From the NCBI RefSeq assembly GCF_006386545.1, contig NZ_SWAR01000044.1, positions 1-42,186 on the forward strand: a stretch of DNA of 42,186 nt. The letters are read 5' to 3'. Of the stretch, positions 1 through 8,428 are shown piece by piece. Below the pieces are notes generated by a model. The model saw only the letters and a program-made list of their open reading frames with translations. It was not told where the DNA came from and did not search any database. How positions within the stretch are numbered: the stretch's first letter is position 1; each line of letters starts with the position of its first letter. Made by a program: the position numbers and the translations under genes. The DNA comes from Methylibium rhizosphaerae (GTDB lineage Bacteria > Pseudomonadota > Gammaproteobacteria > Burkholderiales > Burkholderiaceae_C).

Positions 1-87
1 AAGCGCTTGGACAAGGCGATCGGCCTCGCCTGGTCAGACGATGTGTTCATCGACGAAGTCAACGACGGACGCAGCTCGCTGATCTGA
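1..87 (+). CDS. C-terminal end of an unidentified protein, partial
   Basis: Frame 1 is open from the window edge to a TGA at 85-87 and reads as 28 residues ending NDGRSSLI. Codon choice is typical of a GC-rich genome, with many third-position G or C. The piece is too short to assign to a family. It lies on the opposite strand to the transposase remnant that follows. It could be the tail of an element gene lying to the left, or chance. Only the sequence left of the window would decide. Confidence 0.3.
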   Translation, partial: KRLDKAIGLAWSDDVFIDEVNDGRSSLI

Positions 88-99
88 TCCTGCGTCCGA

Positions 100-890
100 T
101 CCACGGGATGCCCGGACGCTTACCCCAATTGCGCGTGGCGTACTGGAACTCTCCAACCAGGCGCTGCTTGGCGCCGGGCGCGTCGTGTTGCTCGGCCGGG
201 GCCTGCGCGGGCACGGCCGAGAACCACTCCAAACGTGGAGTGGTTCTGCAGGCCAATGAGGTAGTCGACGCCCCAGGCGTCGGAAGCGGCGAAGCACCTT
301 CGGGCGGCAGAAGCGCGAGTCGGCGCGCGCGACCAGCCGCACCTGCGGCCACTTCTGGGGCAGCCGCCACGCGATGAGCTTGATCAGCGCACTGACCGCT
401 GGCCGGATCGCGCCAGCTTGGCGGCAGCACGCACGGCAGCATGTCCTGGCCGCAGAACACGCACAGCGAAGTTGCAGTAGCTGTCGTAGTGGGCGCGGGA
501 GTGCGCGCCTTCCTGAGCCGCATGCAGTGGCACATGGGTGGCATCGACGTCCAGTACCAAGTCCTGCGGCGCCTGGCCGTGGCTGACAATAAACTGATCG
601 AGCTGCACCTCATGTAAGACCGCCGTATGTTCGCTGCTGGCCGACGCCTCCAGCCGGCGTAGCTTGGGCGCCGAGGCCAGTTCCTCGGCGCGGCCCACTG
701 CCGTTTGCAGCGCCACGTCCGGCGCAGCGTGTTGTGGTCCGAGACATCTTCCCAGCCGCAGCACAGGCCATACACGCGCTATGCCAGCTGGCAGGGAATG
801 CTGTGGCGCACGCTCGCTGCGCGGCGACCGGGCGGCAAACACCGTGGCCGCCATCGCGTCAGCCCGATGCGATCGGCGGGGTGGGCGCAT
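100..890 (-). pseudogene. IS1380-family transposase remnant, frameshifted and truncated
   Basis: Fragments of one IS1380-type DDE transposase can be read in order on the minus strand, but only by changing frame several times. They include GLCCGWEDVSDHNTLR near 770-720, then the DLVLDVDATHVPLH block (first catalytic Asp) near 560. After these come VFCGQDMLPCVLPPS near 470-430, a RADSRFCR-like block (second Asp) near 360, and KQRLVGEFQYATRNW near 170-120. An intact member is about 450 residues. Here the reading stops after roughly two thirds and the C-terminal part is absent. The N-terminal boundary is unclear and may extend to about 960. I see no terminal inverted repeats or target duplication. 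It is a decayed insertion sequence inside the larger element. Confidence 0.75.
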
Positions 891-1006
891 CCGCCCACTC
901 TGGCATTGGCAGCCCTCTCTTCAACAGGCGTCGTTATTGGCGTCAGAGACCCCTAACAACGCCCTCGGAACATGGTTGCCGACCGCTCAGTCGCGAAGTA
1001 TCCAGG

Positions 1007-1948
1007 CTAGGTCTTATGTCGATCGATGGCCTGTGCCAACAGCTTGCTCACTTGTTCACGTTGCCTTCTTTGGCGCACTTCGGTGACCCTGTCTTGCATG
1101 ATTAGCTCAATGGCAGACCGTAGCATCGGAACCTCACGTTGACACTGGTCCTCAGTCAGTTCGTGCACTCCGAGACTTAAAACCGAGTAGAGGTGTGGAT
1201 GTTCTGACATGAACTTCGGTAGGTGCTCTCGGAGGAGCGCTATTCGCTCATCGGTGCGAGCCCGGTCAAACTCGGGCCACTGCTCGAGGTTGTGCCGGCT
1301 CATGTACTCAGCTCGGGCTTCAAGCAGCACGCTTTCAAAGACTCTGCGGAAATACACGCACGATGCGACAAAGAATCCGTGCGCCGCACAATTAGTCCCC
1401 CGAACGAACTCTTTGCGCTGCTGCCTGCTCATGCCCTCGTCAAAGTTGGAGAGGTTCCCCAGTTGGAAGTCGGTTAGCGATGGCCACTGACCGATCTTTA
1501 CAAGGCACGTCGGGTCAAGTTGAGCTAGCGCGCCCTTGCTGAACTCTAAGCGGTCACGCGGCGACGGGCCAGTTGTGGTGAAGTGAAAGTCAGCGACGTG
1601 CACGTTGACCCGACCACATGAGATGCGCAGTCCAAAGTCACCCGCCCAGAAGTGCCGAATCGGACCGGCGCTGTTCCCATGTGAAGAGAGGGCCGCTGAC
1701 GCCTGTTCCTGCTTCGCTCGAGCCTCAAGCTCGTTGCTCACAATGGGAGACCACGTTGTGCTCTTGCCGCATTTGGGGCAGTACGCATCGAACTTCCCCT
1801 TGTGCAGCCGCAATCGCTTGACCTGATCATTTGGATCCGCACCCGCAAGCTCATGGGGCTGATAGAGAGGCAATTCCACCAGAGCGACCAGCAGTTGATG
1901 AGTGCTGATGGACTGAGCTTCGGAAGACATAGCGGCTGGCGCATTCAT
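1007..1948 (-). CDS. Hypothetical protein with zinc-ribbon-like motif, DUF4145-like
   Basis: A 313-residue protein that I do not recognise with certainty. A YCPKCGKST motif near residue 56 could be half of a zinc ribbon, but no clear partner CxxC is visible. The middle segment, with an AHGFFVASCVYFRRVFESVLLEA helix followed by acidic and basic helices, resembles DUF4145-type proteins. The C-terminal 40 residues are very rich in Arg and Gln and probably helical. Proteins of this kind are common next to restriction and defence genes, but no function is known to me. It follows the PRTase operon on the same strand with a 438-base gap, so it may be separately transcribed. The start at 1948 lacks a strong ribosome site. 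Met7 at 1930 is an alternative. Confidence 0.65.
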   Translation of the reverse strand: MNAPAAMSSEAQSISTHQLLVALVELPLYQPHELAGADPNDQVKRLRLHKGKFDAYCPKCGKSTTWSPIVSNELEARAKQEQASAALSSHGNSAGPIRHFWAGDFGLRISCGRVNVHVADFHFTTTGPSPRDRLEFSKGALAQLDPTCLVKIGQWPSLTDFQLGNLSNFDEGMSRQQRKEFVRGTNCAAHGFFVASCVYFRRVFESVLLEARAEYMSRHNLEQWPEFDRARTDERIALLREHLPKFMSEHPHLYSVLSLGVHELTEDQCQREVPMLRSAIELIMQDRVTEVRQRRQREQVSKLLAQAIDRHKT

Positions 1949-2386
1949 ATGTGAACGACTACGACTGCTCTTCTTTGTTGAAGCTGCGAGTTGCTATGGA
2001 GCGCGAGGCAGCTCCACCGTTCGTCTCTTCACCTTCACACTCGCTCCATAGTCCATCCCATCCATCGGCCTGACAGCCCGACAGCATCCGCCGAGATCGA
2101 GACAGCTAAGAATAGGCTCGCCCGATAGGGCTGCAAAGAGCCCGAGCTCGGTCTGGCGTCCGCTAGTAAGCAAACTGCTCGTGATTACCACCAAGCACGC
2201 ACCCGTTCTCAAGGACTGCCTGCCCGCCACTGAACCCTCCTCGCGACATCGCAGAGAGGGTCCGGAAGCACGACGGCCAAATAGGCCATCGTGCCTGCGA
2301 ACTGCTTGAAGATGCTATGCACTTTGCCAGAGTCCATCCCGCTCGCCCTCCAACAGCAGTCGAAACACAAGAGCGCCGACCTAAAT
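1949..2386. other. Intergenic region, no convincing gene
   Basis: About 440 bases between the DprA/PRTase operon and the zinc-ribbon-like gene. Open frames here are short (the longest about 78 codons on the minus strand) and show no recognisable domain. There is a weak dyad at 2001-2020 with GGAGC/GCTCC arms. I see no clear terminator for the operon that ends at 2387. Confidence 0.4.
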
Positions 2387-3034
2387 CTAATCGTCGCCCA
2401 GATCCTCTGGTTCAATGTCAAATGGTGTGGGATGCCTATCCCACACGGTCGTGGCCCCGACAATGGCAGTCTCGACCAAGATGTCGAGTTCGCGTAGACG
2501 CTTGGCACTTGCCTTCAAGTGCGCACCAGTGGTCTTGACGTCATCGACAAGCACGACACGAGAACGCTTCACATGCGAGGCAGCTACCTTCAAGGCTTGC
2601 ACCAGCGTCTCTACGCTCCTGGTTCCGCCTTTATGAGATGGCGTCATTTCTTCCGCGAATCTCAACCACCGTTCCACCTTTGCGCTCCGGCCCATCCTGC
2701 TTTGTATCGCAGCAGCCATTTCGTACGGCGGGCCGACATGCCGATAACTCGTGCAATCGGAAGAAGGAACGGGGACCAATACAACGCGCCCGAGGTTGAG
2801 TGAACGCAGCCGCTTGGCGGCCCAGGCAGAAAAGTACGCCAACGCTGGCTGCCGATCGCTATCCGTGATGCGTCGCAGCACTCTTTCGGCGTCCCGCAAT
2901 TGCGCGTAGCCTTTGACTGGGTCACCCTTCAGCGACTTAACAAGCTTGTTCAGATCGTAGTCTGCACGGCGCCACTCAATCCGGTCATTGGGATATGACG
3001 CATAGGCGCCCATTGAATGAACGATGAGCGCCAT
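2387..3034 (-). CDS. ComF-like phosphoribosyltransferase, third gene of the DprA/PRTase operon
   Basis: A 215-residue type I phosphoribosyltransferase-fold protein. The PRPP-binding loop is clear: VVLVDDVKTTGAH at residues 160-172 fits the hydrophobic-x-D-D-x-x-x-T-G pattern. An upstream VVLVPVPSSD strand (84-93) matches the ComF-type core. The N-terminal 80 residues carry no known domain. It starts 5 bases after the previous gene ends and is surely co-transcribed with it. In ShosTA-type systems a PRTase-fold protein is the toxic partner of a DprA-like antitoxin. Here this is the better preserved of two PRTase-like proteins, so it is the stronger toxin candidate by inference. A role in natural transformation, as for ComF, is less likely inside a mobile element. 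Confidence 0.85.
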   Translation of the reverse strand: MALIVHSMGAYASYPNDRIEWRRADYDLNKLVKSLKGDPVKGYAQLRDAERVLRRITDSDRQPALAYFSAWAAKRLRSLNLGRVVLVPVPSSDCTSYRHVGPPYEMAAAIQSRMGRSAKVERWLRFAEEMTPSHKGGTRSVETLVQALKVAASHVKRSRVVLVDDVKTTGAHLKASAKRLRELDILVETAIVGATTVWDRHPTPFDIEPEDLGDD

Positions 3035-3039
3035 GATTG

Positions 3040-3711
3040 CTATAGCAAGGTCTCGAAGTCGTCGAGCGGATCAGGAAGCACGCGACGCGCCAAGAAGAAG
3101 CCTACAACTCTGGTGGCGGGGTAGGCAGCGAGGATCGCAGACTTCGCCGCGCGAAAGTGGCACCCTGCTGATAGCACGTCATCGAATAGCATCACCAACG
3201 CCTTTGGCGGCCCCCCGGGCAGTTCGTAGAGGCCCTGAAGTTGCGTTGGCTTGATCCGAGATCCGGCCTCCCCGCCAAGGTGCGAAGCCTCGTAGCTTCC
3301 CCTCTGTCGAATGAGCTCACGCGCATCTGCCCCTTTGCCTTCACAGATGCCACTGACGACCTGCCACATGCGGTCATCGTATTCAGCGTGATCAGACGCC
3401 TTTGATGGTGGGATCGGGCTAAATGTGGCCCCCTCGTACACTCCTGCAACTTGGTCAAATATGCTTCGGTAGGTAGCAATTGCCCACCGAATCGCCTTCA
3501 CCTTGTGCTGGTACTGCGCTTCGAGCCGCTTCGTCGGCGACTTCTTGAAGTTGAAGATGAACTGGTTGCCAGGGCTGAAGCCGAATCCTTTGCGGGCAGT
3601 GAACTCGTGCAGAAAGTAGCACTCGTCGTCCGGCGCCAAGTAATAGTGCGCGGATCGGTTGCTGTCATCAATCGCTTGAAGCTTCACGATCGAGATGAGC
3701 GCGAATGTCAT
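3040..3711 (-). CDS. Divergent phosphoribosyltransferase-like protein, second gene of the operon
   Basis: A 223-residue protein with a degenerate PRTase core. FSPIPPSKASDH at 97-108 resembles the early strand and loop, and ALVMLFDDVLSAGCHF at 171-186 sits where the PRPP loop belongs. The usual T-G is replaced by S-A-G-C, so PRPP binding may be altered. The N-terminal 90 residues look like an independent beta-rich segment. Its start at 3711 lies 44 bases inside the 3' end of the DprA-like gene, which suggests translational coupling. The next PRTase gene follows after 5 bases. Two unlike PRTases behind one DprA is not the two-gene ShosTA layout I know of. A regulatory or scaffold role for this copy is possible but unproven. 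Confidence 0.8.
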   Translation of the reverse strand: MTFALISIVKLQAIDDSNRSAHYYLAPDDECYFLHEFTARKGFGFSPGNQFIFNFKKSPTKRLEAQYQHKVKAIRWAIATYRSIFDQVAGVYEGATFSPIPPSKASDHAEYDDRMWQVVSGICEGKGADARELIRQRGSYEASHLGGEAGSRIKPTQLQGLYELPGGPPKALVMLFDDVLSAGCHFRAAKSAILAAYPATRVVGFFLARRVLPDPLDDFETLL

Positions 3712-4585
3712 CGAAGTCGCGAACCCGGATTGCTCCCTTTTCTGCGAAGCGATGGGGCCAAGTCAAGTCTCGCCGATGGAAGTTGCTTTCGAGAATGAAG
3801 AGCTTCCGCTTCTGAGCAAGCGCCGCTCTCGCCTGAATCAGTGTTCCAGACGTCTCTCCAGCTTCGACGATGACCGTTGCTTGTGTCAGCGCTGACATGG
3901 TCACATTGCGTTCGGGAAAGAAGATCCGATTCCATTGCCACGTGCGTTGAGAGTACAGGAGCACCGGCACTTGGCTAATGAGCAGGAAGTCGCGCGCGAT
4001 GCGTTGCTGCAGCTCGGCGTTTTCTCGCGGATAGGCTTGCCCCAACGGCGTACCGATCACGCCGATGGTCTCGCCGCCCTGCGCGATTGCAGCCTCATGA
4101 GCGGCAGTGTCTACCCCCTTCGCCAAGCCAGAAACAATGGTGTAGCCATCCCTGACCAACAAACTAACAAGCTTGCGCGTACGGCGAATACCCTCTTCCG
4201 TTGGGTTGCGCGTGCCAACGATCGCAATCCGCTTGGGCGAATACGCAAGATCCCATTCGCCCTGGTAGTACAGGAACTCCAGCGGGTGCTCTGCATCCCG
4301 AAGCTTCTCCTGGTAATCGCCCAAACCATTGAGACGCACACCAAAGGTCGTGACTCCAGATCGGGCAAAGCGAACGAGTACCTGCCTCGCGCACTCCATG
4401 GCATCGTCCTCATGCACTAGATCGGACGGCATCGCCCCTGGGTTCTGGCGAAAAAGCTCAGCGACAGCCTTAAACGATGGCTTGACCCTCTCGTTCTCTT
4501 GGCTCCAAAGCCACTCATAGGCACCCATCTCGCGCATCGGCGAAACGGCGCCGAAGTCGATCCTGGAGGGGGTTGTACTGATCAT
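3668..4585 (-). CDS. DprA/Smf-like SLOG protein, first gene of the SOS-box operon
   Basis: From the ATG at 4585 this is a 305-residue protein of the DprA family. The Rossmann-like SLOG signatures are present: VGTRNPTEEG at 123-132, SGLAKGVDTAAH at 152-163, FPERNVTMS at 223-231, and GETSGTLIQA at 243-252. Classical DprA has FPxRNR; here the final Arg is Val. The C-terminal winged helix of competence DprA is absent. The reading frame is open up to 4696, but the LexA box and -10 element lie inside that extension. Met38 of the long frame is therefore the better start, although its ribosome site is weak. DprA-like proteins act as antitoxin in ShosTA systems, and this gene leads an operon with two PRTases. 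The chromosomal recombination mediator DprA is the alternative reading. Confidence 0.85.
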   Translation of the reverse strand: MISTTPSRIDFGAVSPMREMGAYEWLWSQENERVKPSFKAVAELFRQNPGAMPSDLVHEDDAMECARQVLVRFARSGVTTFGVRLNGLGDYQEKLRDAEHPLEFLYYQGEWDLAYSPKRIAIVGTRNPTEEGIRRTRKLVSLLVRDGYTIVSGLAKGVDTAAHEAAIAQGGETIGVIGTPLGQAYPRENAELQQRIARDFLLISQVPVLLYSQRTWQWNRIFFPERNVTMSALTQATVIVEAGETSGTLIQARAALAQKRKLFILESNFHRRDLTWPHRFAEKGAIRVRDFDDIRAHLDREASSD

Positions 4586-4636
4586 GGCATCCAACACCAC
4601 TTCATGGTACCCGACGAGCCGGCCCAGCAAACTGAA

Positions 4637-4662
4637 AACTGTACATGCATACAGTATACGAC
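4637..4662 (-). promoter_or_regulatory. LexA (SOS) box overlapping the promoter of the DprA/PRTase operon
   Basis: On the minus strand TACTGTATGCATGTACAG contains a perfect CTGT-N8-ACAG LexA core at 4654-4639. It lies 53 bases upstream of the chosen dprA-like start. A TATACT hexamer at 4658-4653 overlaps the left half of the box, the usual place for a LexA operator to block RNA polymerase. A TTGAGG lies further upstream but with a spacing of about 20, so the -35 is weak. This predicts repression by LexA and induction by DNA damage. Confidence 0.75.
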
Positions 4663-4758
4663 CAGAGCTTTTGTTGCACCTCAACCCCTGGGACACGTCC
4701 TTTTGGCTTCGAAACGATCTTCCGCGCGCCGCTTTCGGGGCCGGGCGTGGCTCGGAGG

Positions 4759-7719
4759 CTAGAGATCGTCGCCAAGAACACTGGGTTTTACGTGGTAGCA
4801 GGGAGCCTTGCCTAAGCCTGGAAGCCGGTGCTTGATCGTCAATCGATCCGCCTCGTGCACCAGGTGCCCTCGCTTTTGAAGCAGGCGGGCCACAGCGGTT
4901 GAGTCGAAGCCTTTGCAGACATCCCGTCTGAATGCCTCAGGCAGTATCAAGTACTCCACCAGCGCGTTGCGCGCCTCGCTCGATTCGCTCGTGCTGCGCC
5001 GGTCCAGGTAGTCCGTCGCCGCATCCACCTTCACCGCCTTGCCTTCCGCATCAACCATGCGCCGGAACCCCGCGCGCAGCGGCGTGTTGGCCTTGTGGTC
5101 GTCCATCGCCCGATGCGTCCAGGTGAACAGCGCATCGCCGTTCTTCTCCAAGAAGGCCCGCACCTGCCGCAGCATCGCCGCGTCCTCGCCGTTGTCCATG
5201 TGCCCACGTGCACCCAGCCAGGCGTTGAAGCAGCGACGAGCCGCCGCGAGCGCTTCCCCTTCCGGCCAGCCGGTGATGCCCGCCTGTGTGGCCAACTCAC
5301 CCGCCGCAGCGACCAGCGCAAACCGGCTGCCGGCCCGGCGCACCTGCTCTGACGCCGCCTCCGGCACGATCTCGGCGCGGTAGCGGTCGACCAGCTGCTG
5401 CAAGCGGTCCGGCAGCGTTTCGTGCTGCGCGCAAGCCCACTCGAGCCACGCCTGCCCCGCCGTGCCGTAGTGCCGTGCCGCAGCCCGCACCATCGCATCG
5501 GCCAGAGCCGCCGGACTGTCGGCGTCGTGCAGAGATTCCAGGCCGCCCATGCCGGCGCCGGCATCCAGCGGGATGTCGATCATGCGCACCTCCTGCCCGG
5601 CGCGCGTGCGCTTGCCGACCTCGGCCATGTGGTCGGCCAACGAGATCTCGCCGGACGACAGGAACAGCAGGCGCCAGGTGCGGCGCTTGCGCACCAGCCC
5701 GTTGCGGGTAGCCCGGCCCTTCTCCTGGTCGTTGGCCAGCATGTAGGCGCATTCGCCGGCCACCCGCGGATCGAGCTGGCCAAATTCGTCGAGGATGAGC
5801 AATCCGTCGCAGTGCTGCACTGCAGTGGCCTCCAGCGCGTTGTCGGTGGTGCGCCAGCGCTGCATGTAGCTCGGCCGGCCCCACACGCTGGCCGCCAGGC
5901 GCAAGGCGGTGGTCTTGCCCTTGCTCGAGTCGCCTCGCAGATGGAAGCCGCCGCTTTCCATGCCGGCCAGGCGCAGCATCGGCCCGGCGAAGGCGCAGCA
6001 CAGCGCGAACGCAAGGCGGGAGTTGCCCACGCATGGCGCGGCCACCTGGGCCTGCCAGTCGCGCAGCTCGCCGTGCTGGCGGAAGGTGTCCTCCATGCCG
6101 GTTTCGCTCTGGAACACGTAGCGGCGCTCGTCGCTGGCGCCGATGCTGCCGCTGGGCAGCACGAACACCGGGCCGTGCCAGCCCACCCGGTCGGTGCAGG
6201 TCACCCGCTGGCGCGGGTTGCGCGTGTCGATGTACTGGGCGATCAGGTTGCGGGCGCGGCTGCCCGGCGCCATGCGCAAGCCCATGTCGCGCAGGCGGCC
6301 GGCCCATTCGGAGCCTTCGCCGCTCAGCAGGGCCGAAGGCATCGCCCAGGTTTTGGCCTGGCCGTCGGGGTCCTGGAACTCGAGCAGGTAGCCCCAGCCG
6401 CTGCCATCGTCGGCACGGGTGCGGGCGCTCACGGCCAACCTGGCGCACAGCCATTGCGGTCGCTTGTCGTTGCCCTCGGCGTCGCGGGCGGTGAACCAGA
6501 CGCCGGCTTCGTCGAGGCTGAAGGGGTCGCGCTCGCCGGGGGAGCTTTCGGGGCTGGACGAGGCGTCGTTGGCCGGGGGTGGGGTGCGGCCTGCCCCGCC
6601 GTCATTGACCGCTCCACGGGCCTGCTGGCGGCCTTTGCGGGCCGGCGCTTCGCCTTCCCCTTGCTCGAGCGCGGCACAGGCCGCTTCGATGAGCCGGCGC
6701 ACCGCGTCGCTGCCGGCGTGGGCGGCCAGGTCGTTGAAGTCGCTGCCGCCGTCTGGCAGGCCTTCCGGCACAACACAGCGCGCCGCGGCCTGCGGCGTGT
6801 GGACCGCCCGCACTGCCTGGGCCGCCTTCTCGCGGCCCGGGTTCTTGCCGGTGCGAGTCTGTGTCTCAGCATCGTCATCGGCGCACACCAGCAGGCCTGC
6901 GGCGGGGAACAAGCTGCGCAGCTCACGCGCGACGTGCACCAGGTTGCCGGCGTCGAAGGCTACGACCACCGGCCGACCAGTCGCCTCGTGTACGCTGGCC
7001 GCGGTGGCATAGCCTTCGGCCAGGCACAGCACCGGCGCGCCGTCGGGGTCGCCGATGCAGTGCCACAGGGCAGTCTTGCGGCCGCCAGGGAGGAAACGCT
7101 TGTCCGGGCTGCCGTCGGTGGGCTTGTCGGCTGCGATGCGTTGCAGGTTCATCAGCTCGCCAGCGGCATTGCGCATCGGCACCAGCAGCGTGCCGTCGGA
7201 CAGGCAGCGCACGCCATGTGCCTGCACGCCTTTGCGCTGCAGGTACGGGCTGGGTGCGGTCTGGCTGGCCTGCGCCCACAGGCGGGCCGCCTCTCGGGCT
7301 GCGTCGTCGGCGCGACGGCGGTACTCGGCCTCTTCGGCTTCACGCTGACGGCGCTTGGCTTCGGCCAGGCGTTCGGTGTCGGCGTCGGTCGGGCGCACGG
7401 CCGCAGGGCCGTCGGACGGGAAGCGGAAGCCGTGGTCCTTGGCCAGGCCGAACAGCGTGCCGACGGTGACGCCACCGCCGGCCTTGACACTGCGCCAGGT
7501 GTCGCGGGCGGCCGTGAGGCTGTAGCCCTGCCCTTGCGCGCTCCAGTCATTCCAGAGGTCGAAGCCCTCGGGGCCAAGCTCGGCCTTCACGGCCATGGCC
7601 AGCCGGGCCCAGGTGTCTCTATCCACATCCGGCGGAATGCAGGCGAGCGCGCCCCGCACCAGCTCGGGCGTGACGCGTCGCTCCTGCACCGCCGTGTCAG
7701 TACGGCGGCGTTCGGTCAT
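4759..7719 (-). CDS. TOPRIM/DUF927 primase-helicase, replication protein of the element
   Basis: A 986-residue replication protein. An N-terminal PriCT_2-like helical domain spans about 15-100 and an Arg/Glu-rich linker about 110-150. A TOPRIM-like domain at about 160-350 has LCLAEGYATA near 231-240 and the acidic CADDDAE near 279-285. A Ser/Pro-rich linker follows, then a DUF927 helicase domain from about 400. Walker A is GDSSKGKTT at 596-604 and Walker B is LLILDEF at 640-646. Such proteins prime and unwind DNA for satellites, plasmids and integrative elements, comparable in role to P4 alpha. The start ATG overlaps the preceding stop by four bases (ATGA), so it belongs to the 8736-4759 operon. 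The GTCCCCG repeats at 12524-12646 are a candidate origin for it. Confidence 0.9.
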   Translation of the reverse strand: MTERRRTDTAVQERRVTPELVRGALACIPPDVDRDTWARLAMAVKAELGPEGFDLWNDWSAQGQGYSLTAARDTWRSVKAGGGVTVGTLFGLAKDHGFRFPSDGPAAVRPTDADTERLAEAKRRQREAEEAEYRRRADDAAREAARLWAQASQTAPSPYLQRKGVQAHGVRCLSDGTLLVPMRNAAGELMNLQRIAADKPTDGSPDKRFLPGGRKTALWHCIGDPDGAPVLCLAEGYATAASVHEATGRPVVVAFDAGNLVHVARELRSLFPAAGLLVCADDDAETQTRTGKNPGREKAAQAVRAVHTPQAAARCVVPEGLPDGGSDFNDLAAHAGSDAVRRLIEAACAALEQGEGEAPARKGRQQARGAVNDGGAGRTPPPANDASSSPESSPGERDPFSLDEAGVWFTARDAEGNDKRPQWLCARLAVSARTRADDGSGWGYLLEFQDPDGQAKTWAMPSALLSGEGSEWAGRLRDMGLRMAPGSRARNLIAQYIDTRNPRQRVTCTDRVGWHGPVFVLPSGSIGASDERRYVFQSETGMEDTFRQHGELRDWQAQVAAPCVGNSRLAFALCCAFAGPMLRLAGMESGGFHLRGDSSKGKTTALRLAASVWGRPSYMQRWRTTDNALEATAVQHCDGLLILDEFGQLDPRVAGECAYMLANDQEKGRATRNGLVRKRRTWRLLFLSSGEISLADHMAEVGKRTRAGQEVRMIDIPLDAGAGMGGLESLHDADSPAALADAMVRAAARHYGTAGQAWLEWACAQHETLPDRLQQLVDRYRAEIVPEAASEQVRRAGSRFALVAAAGELATQAGITGWPEGEALAAARRCFNAWLGARGHMDNGEDAAMLRQVRAFLEKNGDALFTWTHRAMDDHKANTPLRAGFRRMVDAEGKAVKVDAATDYLDRRSTSESSEARNALVEYLILPEAFRRDVCKGFDSTAVARLLQKRGHLVHEADRLTIKHRLPGLGKAPCYHVKPSVLGDDL

Positions 7720-8027
7720 TGCGGGGGACGGTTGGTGGGTGCGGCTGCGGGTGGGCGTGCCGCTTGGACGGTGAGCGCATGCAGCACGCCGGTGCCGTAC
7801 ATGTGGCGGTTCACCAGCGCGGGCACGAACTGCAGGATGTCGGCATCCGACAGGCGGCCGTCGGCCTTGGCCTGCACCACCTGCAGCAGGACCTCGGCGT
7901 CGGCCTCGGTCAGTTGCCTGGCCCGCACGGCGCGTGCGAACAGCTCACCGAGCTTGAGGCTCCAGCGCAGCTCTCGCAGTCGTTCGGCGTCATGTGATGA
8001 GACTGCATCGGGCTTGATCTCGATCAT
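7716..8027 (-). CDS. Small hypothetical protein of the replication operon
   Basis: Using the ATG at 8027 this is a 103-residue protein. That start overlaps the upstream stop as ATGA and is preferred over the longer open frame to 8120. The sequence is mainly helical, rich in Leu, Ala and Arg, with LRELRWSLKLGELFARAVRARQ followed by TEADAEVLLQVVQAKADG. Its C-terminus is Pro/Ala-rich. I recognise no domain. Both ends overlap neighbours by four bases, so its translation is coupled to the gene before it and to the primase after it. It may be an accessory replication or regulatory protein, but that rests on position only. Confidence 0.7.
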   Translation of the reverse strand: MIEIKPDAVSSHDAERLRELRWSLKLGELFARAVRARQLTEADAEVLLQVVQAKADGRLSDADILQFVPALVNRHMYGTGVLHALTVQAARPPAAAPTNRPPQ

Positions 8028-8428
8028 GCAGGACTCCGCACCACATGCTCTCGCAACTTGCGCTCGAGGCTTTCCAGGTCGCCGACAGCCCAGCTGTCGA
8101 TCTGATCGAACAGGTAGCACATCGTCTCTTCTAGAAGGACGCGCCCATGCGTGATGCTGTGGCGTATCTCAGAGAACCGGGCACCATCCAGGCGATGATG
8201 AGTCGCAGCCGCGTGTGCCGCAGCAAGTGAACTCGGCGTGGGCAGAAGCGCCAGCAGTGCTTTGCACAGAGCCCGCCCCTGCGTGGAAACGCAGTCAATC
8301 GAGAACTTTGCGCCTTCGATTTCGTAGAGCAGGCGCCGAAGCTGCTGCTCTGTCAGCCCGCCCTCGATGCGACCAGAGTTGACGGCCGAGACCTCGTTGG
8401 CGACTTCTTTGCACTCGGTCATGGTCAT
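8024..8428 (-). CDS. Small hypothetical protein of the replication operon
   Basis: A 134-residue protein with no domain I recognise. It begins MTMTECKEVANEV and is predicted mostly helical. It contains one His/Ala-rich stretch (AAAHAAATHHRLDG) and a central FDQIDSWAVGDLESLERKL helix. The first ATG at 8428 overlaps the stop of the preceding gene by four bases. Met3 at 8422 is an alternative start. The gene sits between two other overlapping small genes in the C4-RNA-controlled operon, so it is probably expressed together with the primase. No function can be given. Confidence 0.7.
   Translation of the reverse strand: MTMTECKEVANEVSAVNSGRIEGGLTEQQLRRLLYEIEGAKFSIDCVSTQGRALCKALLALLPTPSSLAAAHAAATHHRLDGARFSEIRHSITHGRVLLEETMCYLFDQIDSWAVGDLESLERKLREHVVRSPA

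Noticed and set aside
1994-2230. Small minus-strand open frame of 78 codons
   Set aside because: No ribosome site, no domain, and amino acid composition like random GC-rich sequence.
4586-4696. N-terminal extension of the DprA-like protein
   Set aside because: It contains the LexA box and the -10 element, and has no matching DprA residues.
4742-4763. Possible second att copy resembling GTGGCTCGG of the tRNA-Phe end
   Set aside because: The match is only about nine bases and lies inside the element next to the primase stop. It is not a credible attachment repeat.
5422-8154. Very long plus-strand open frame of 910 codons
   Set aside because: It lies opposite the primase-helicase gene and mirrors its GC-rich codons. 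It has no recognisable domain and low-complexity composition.
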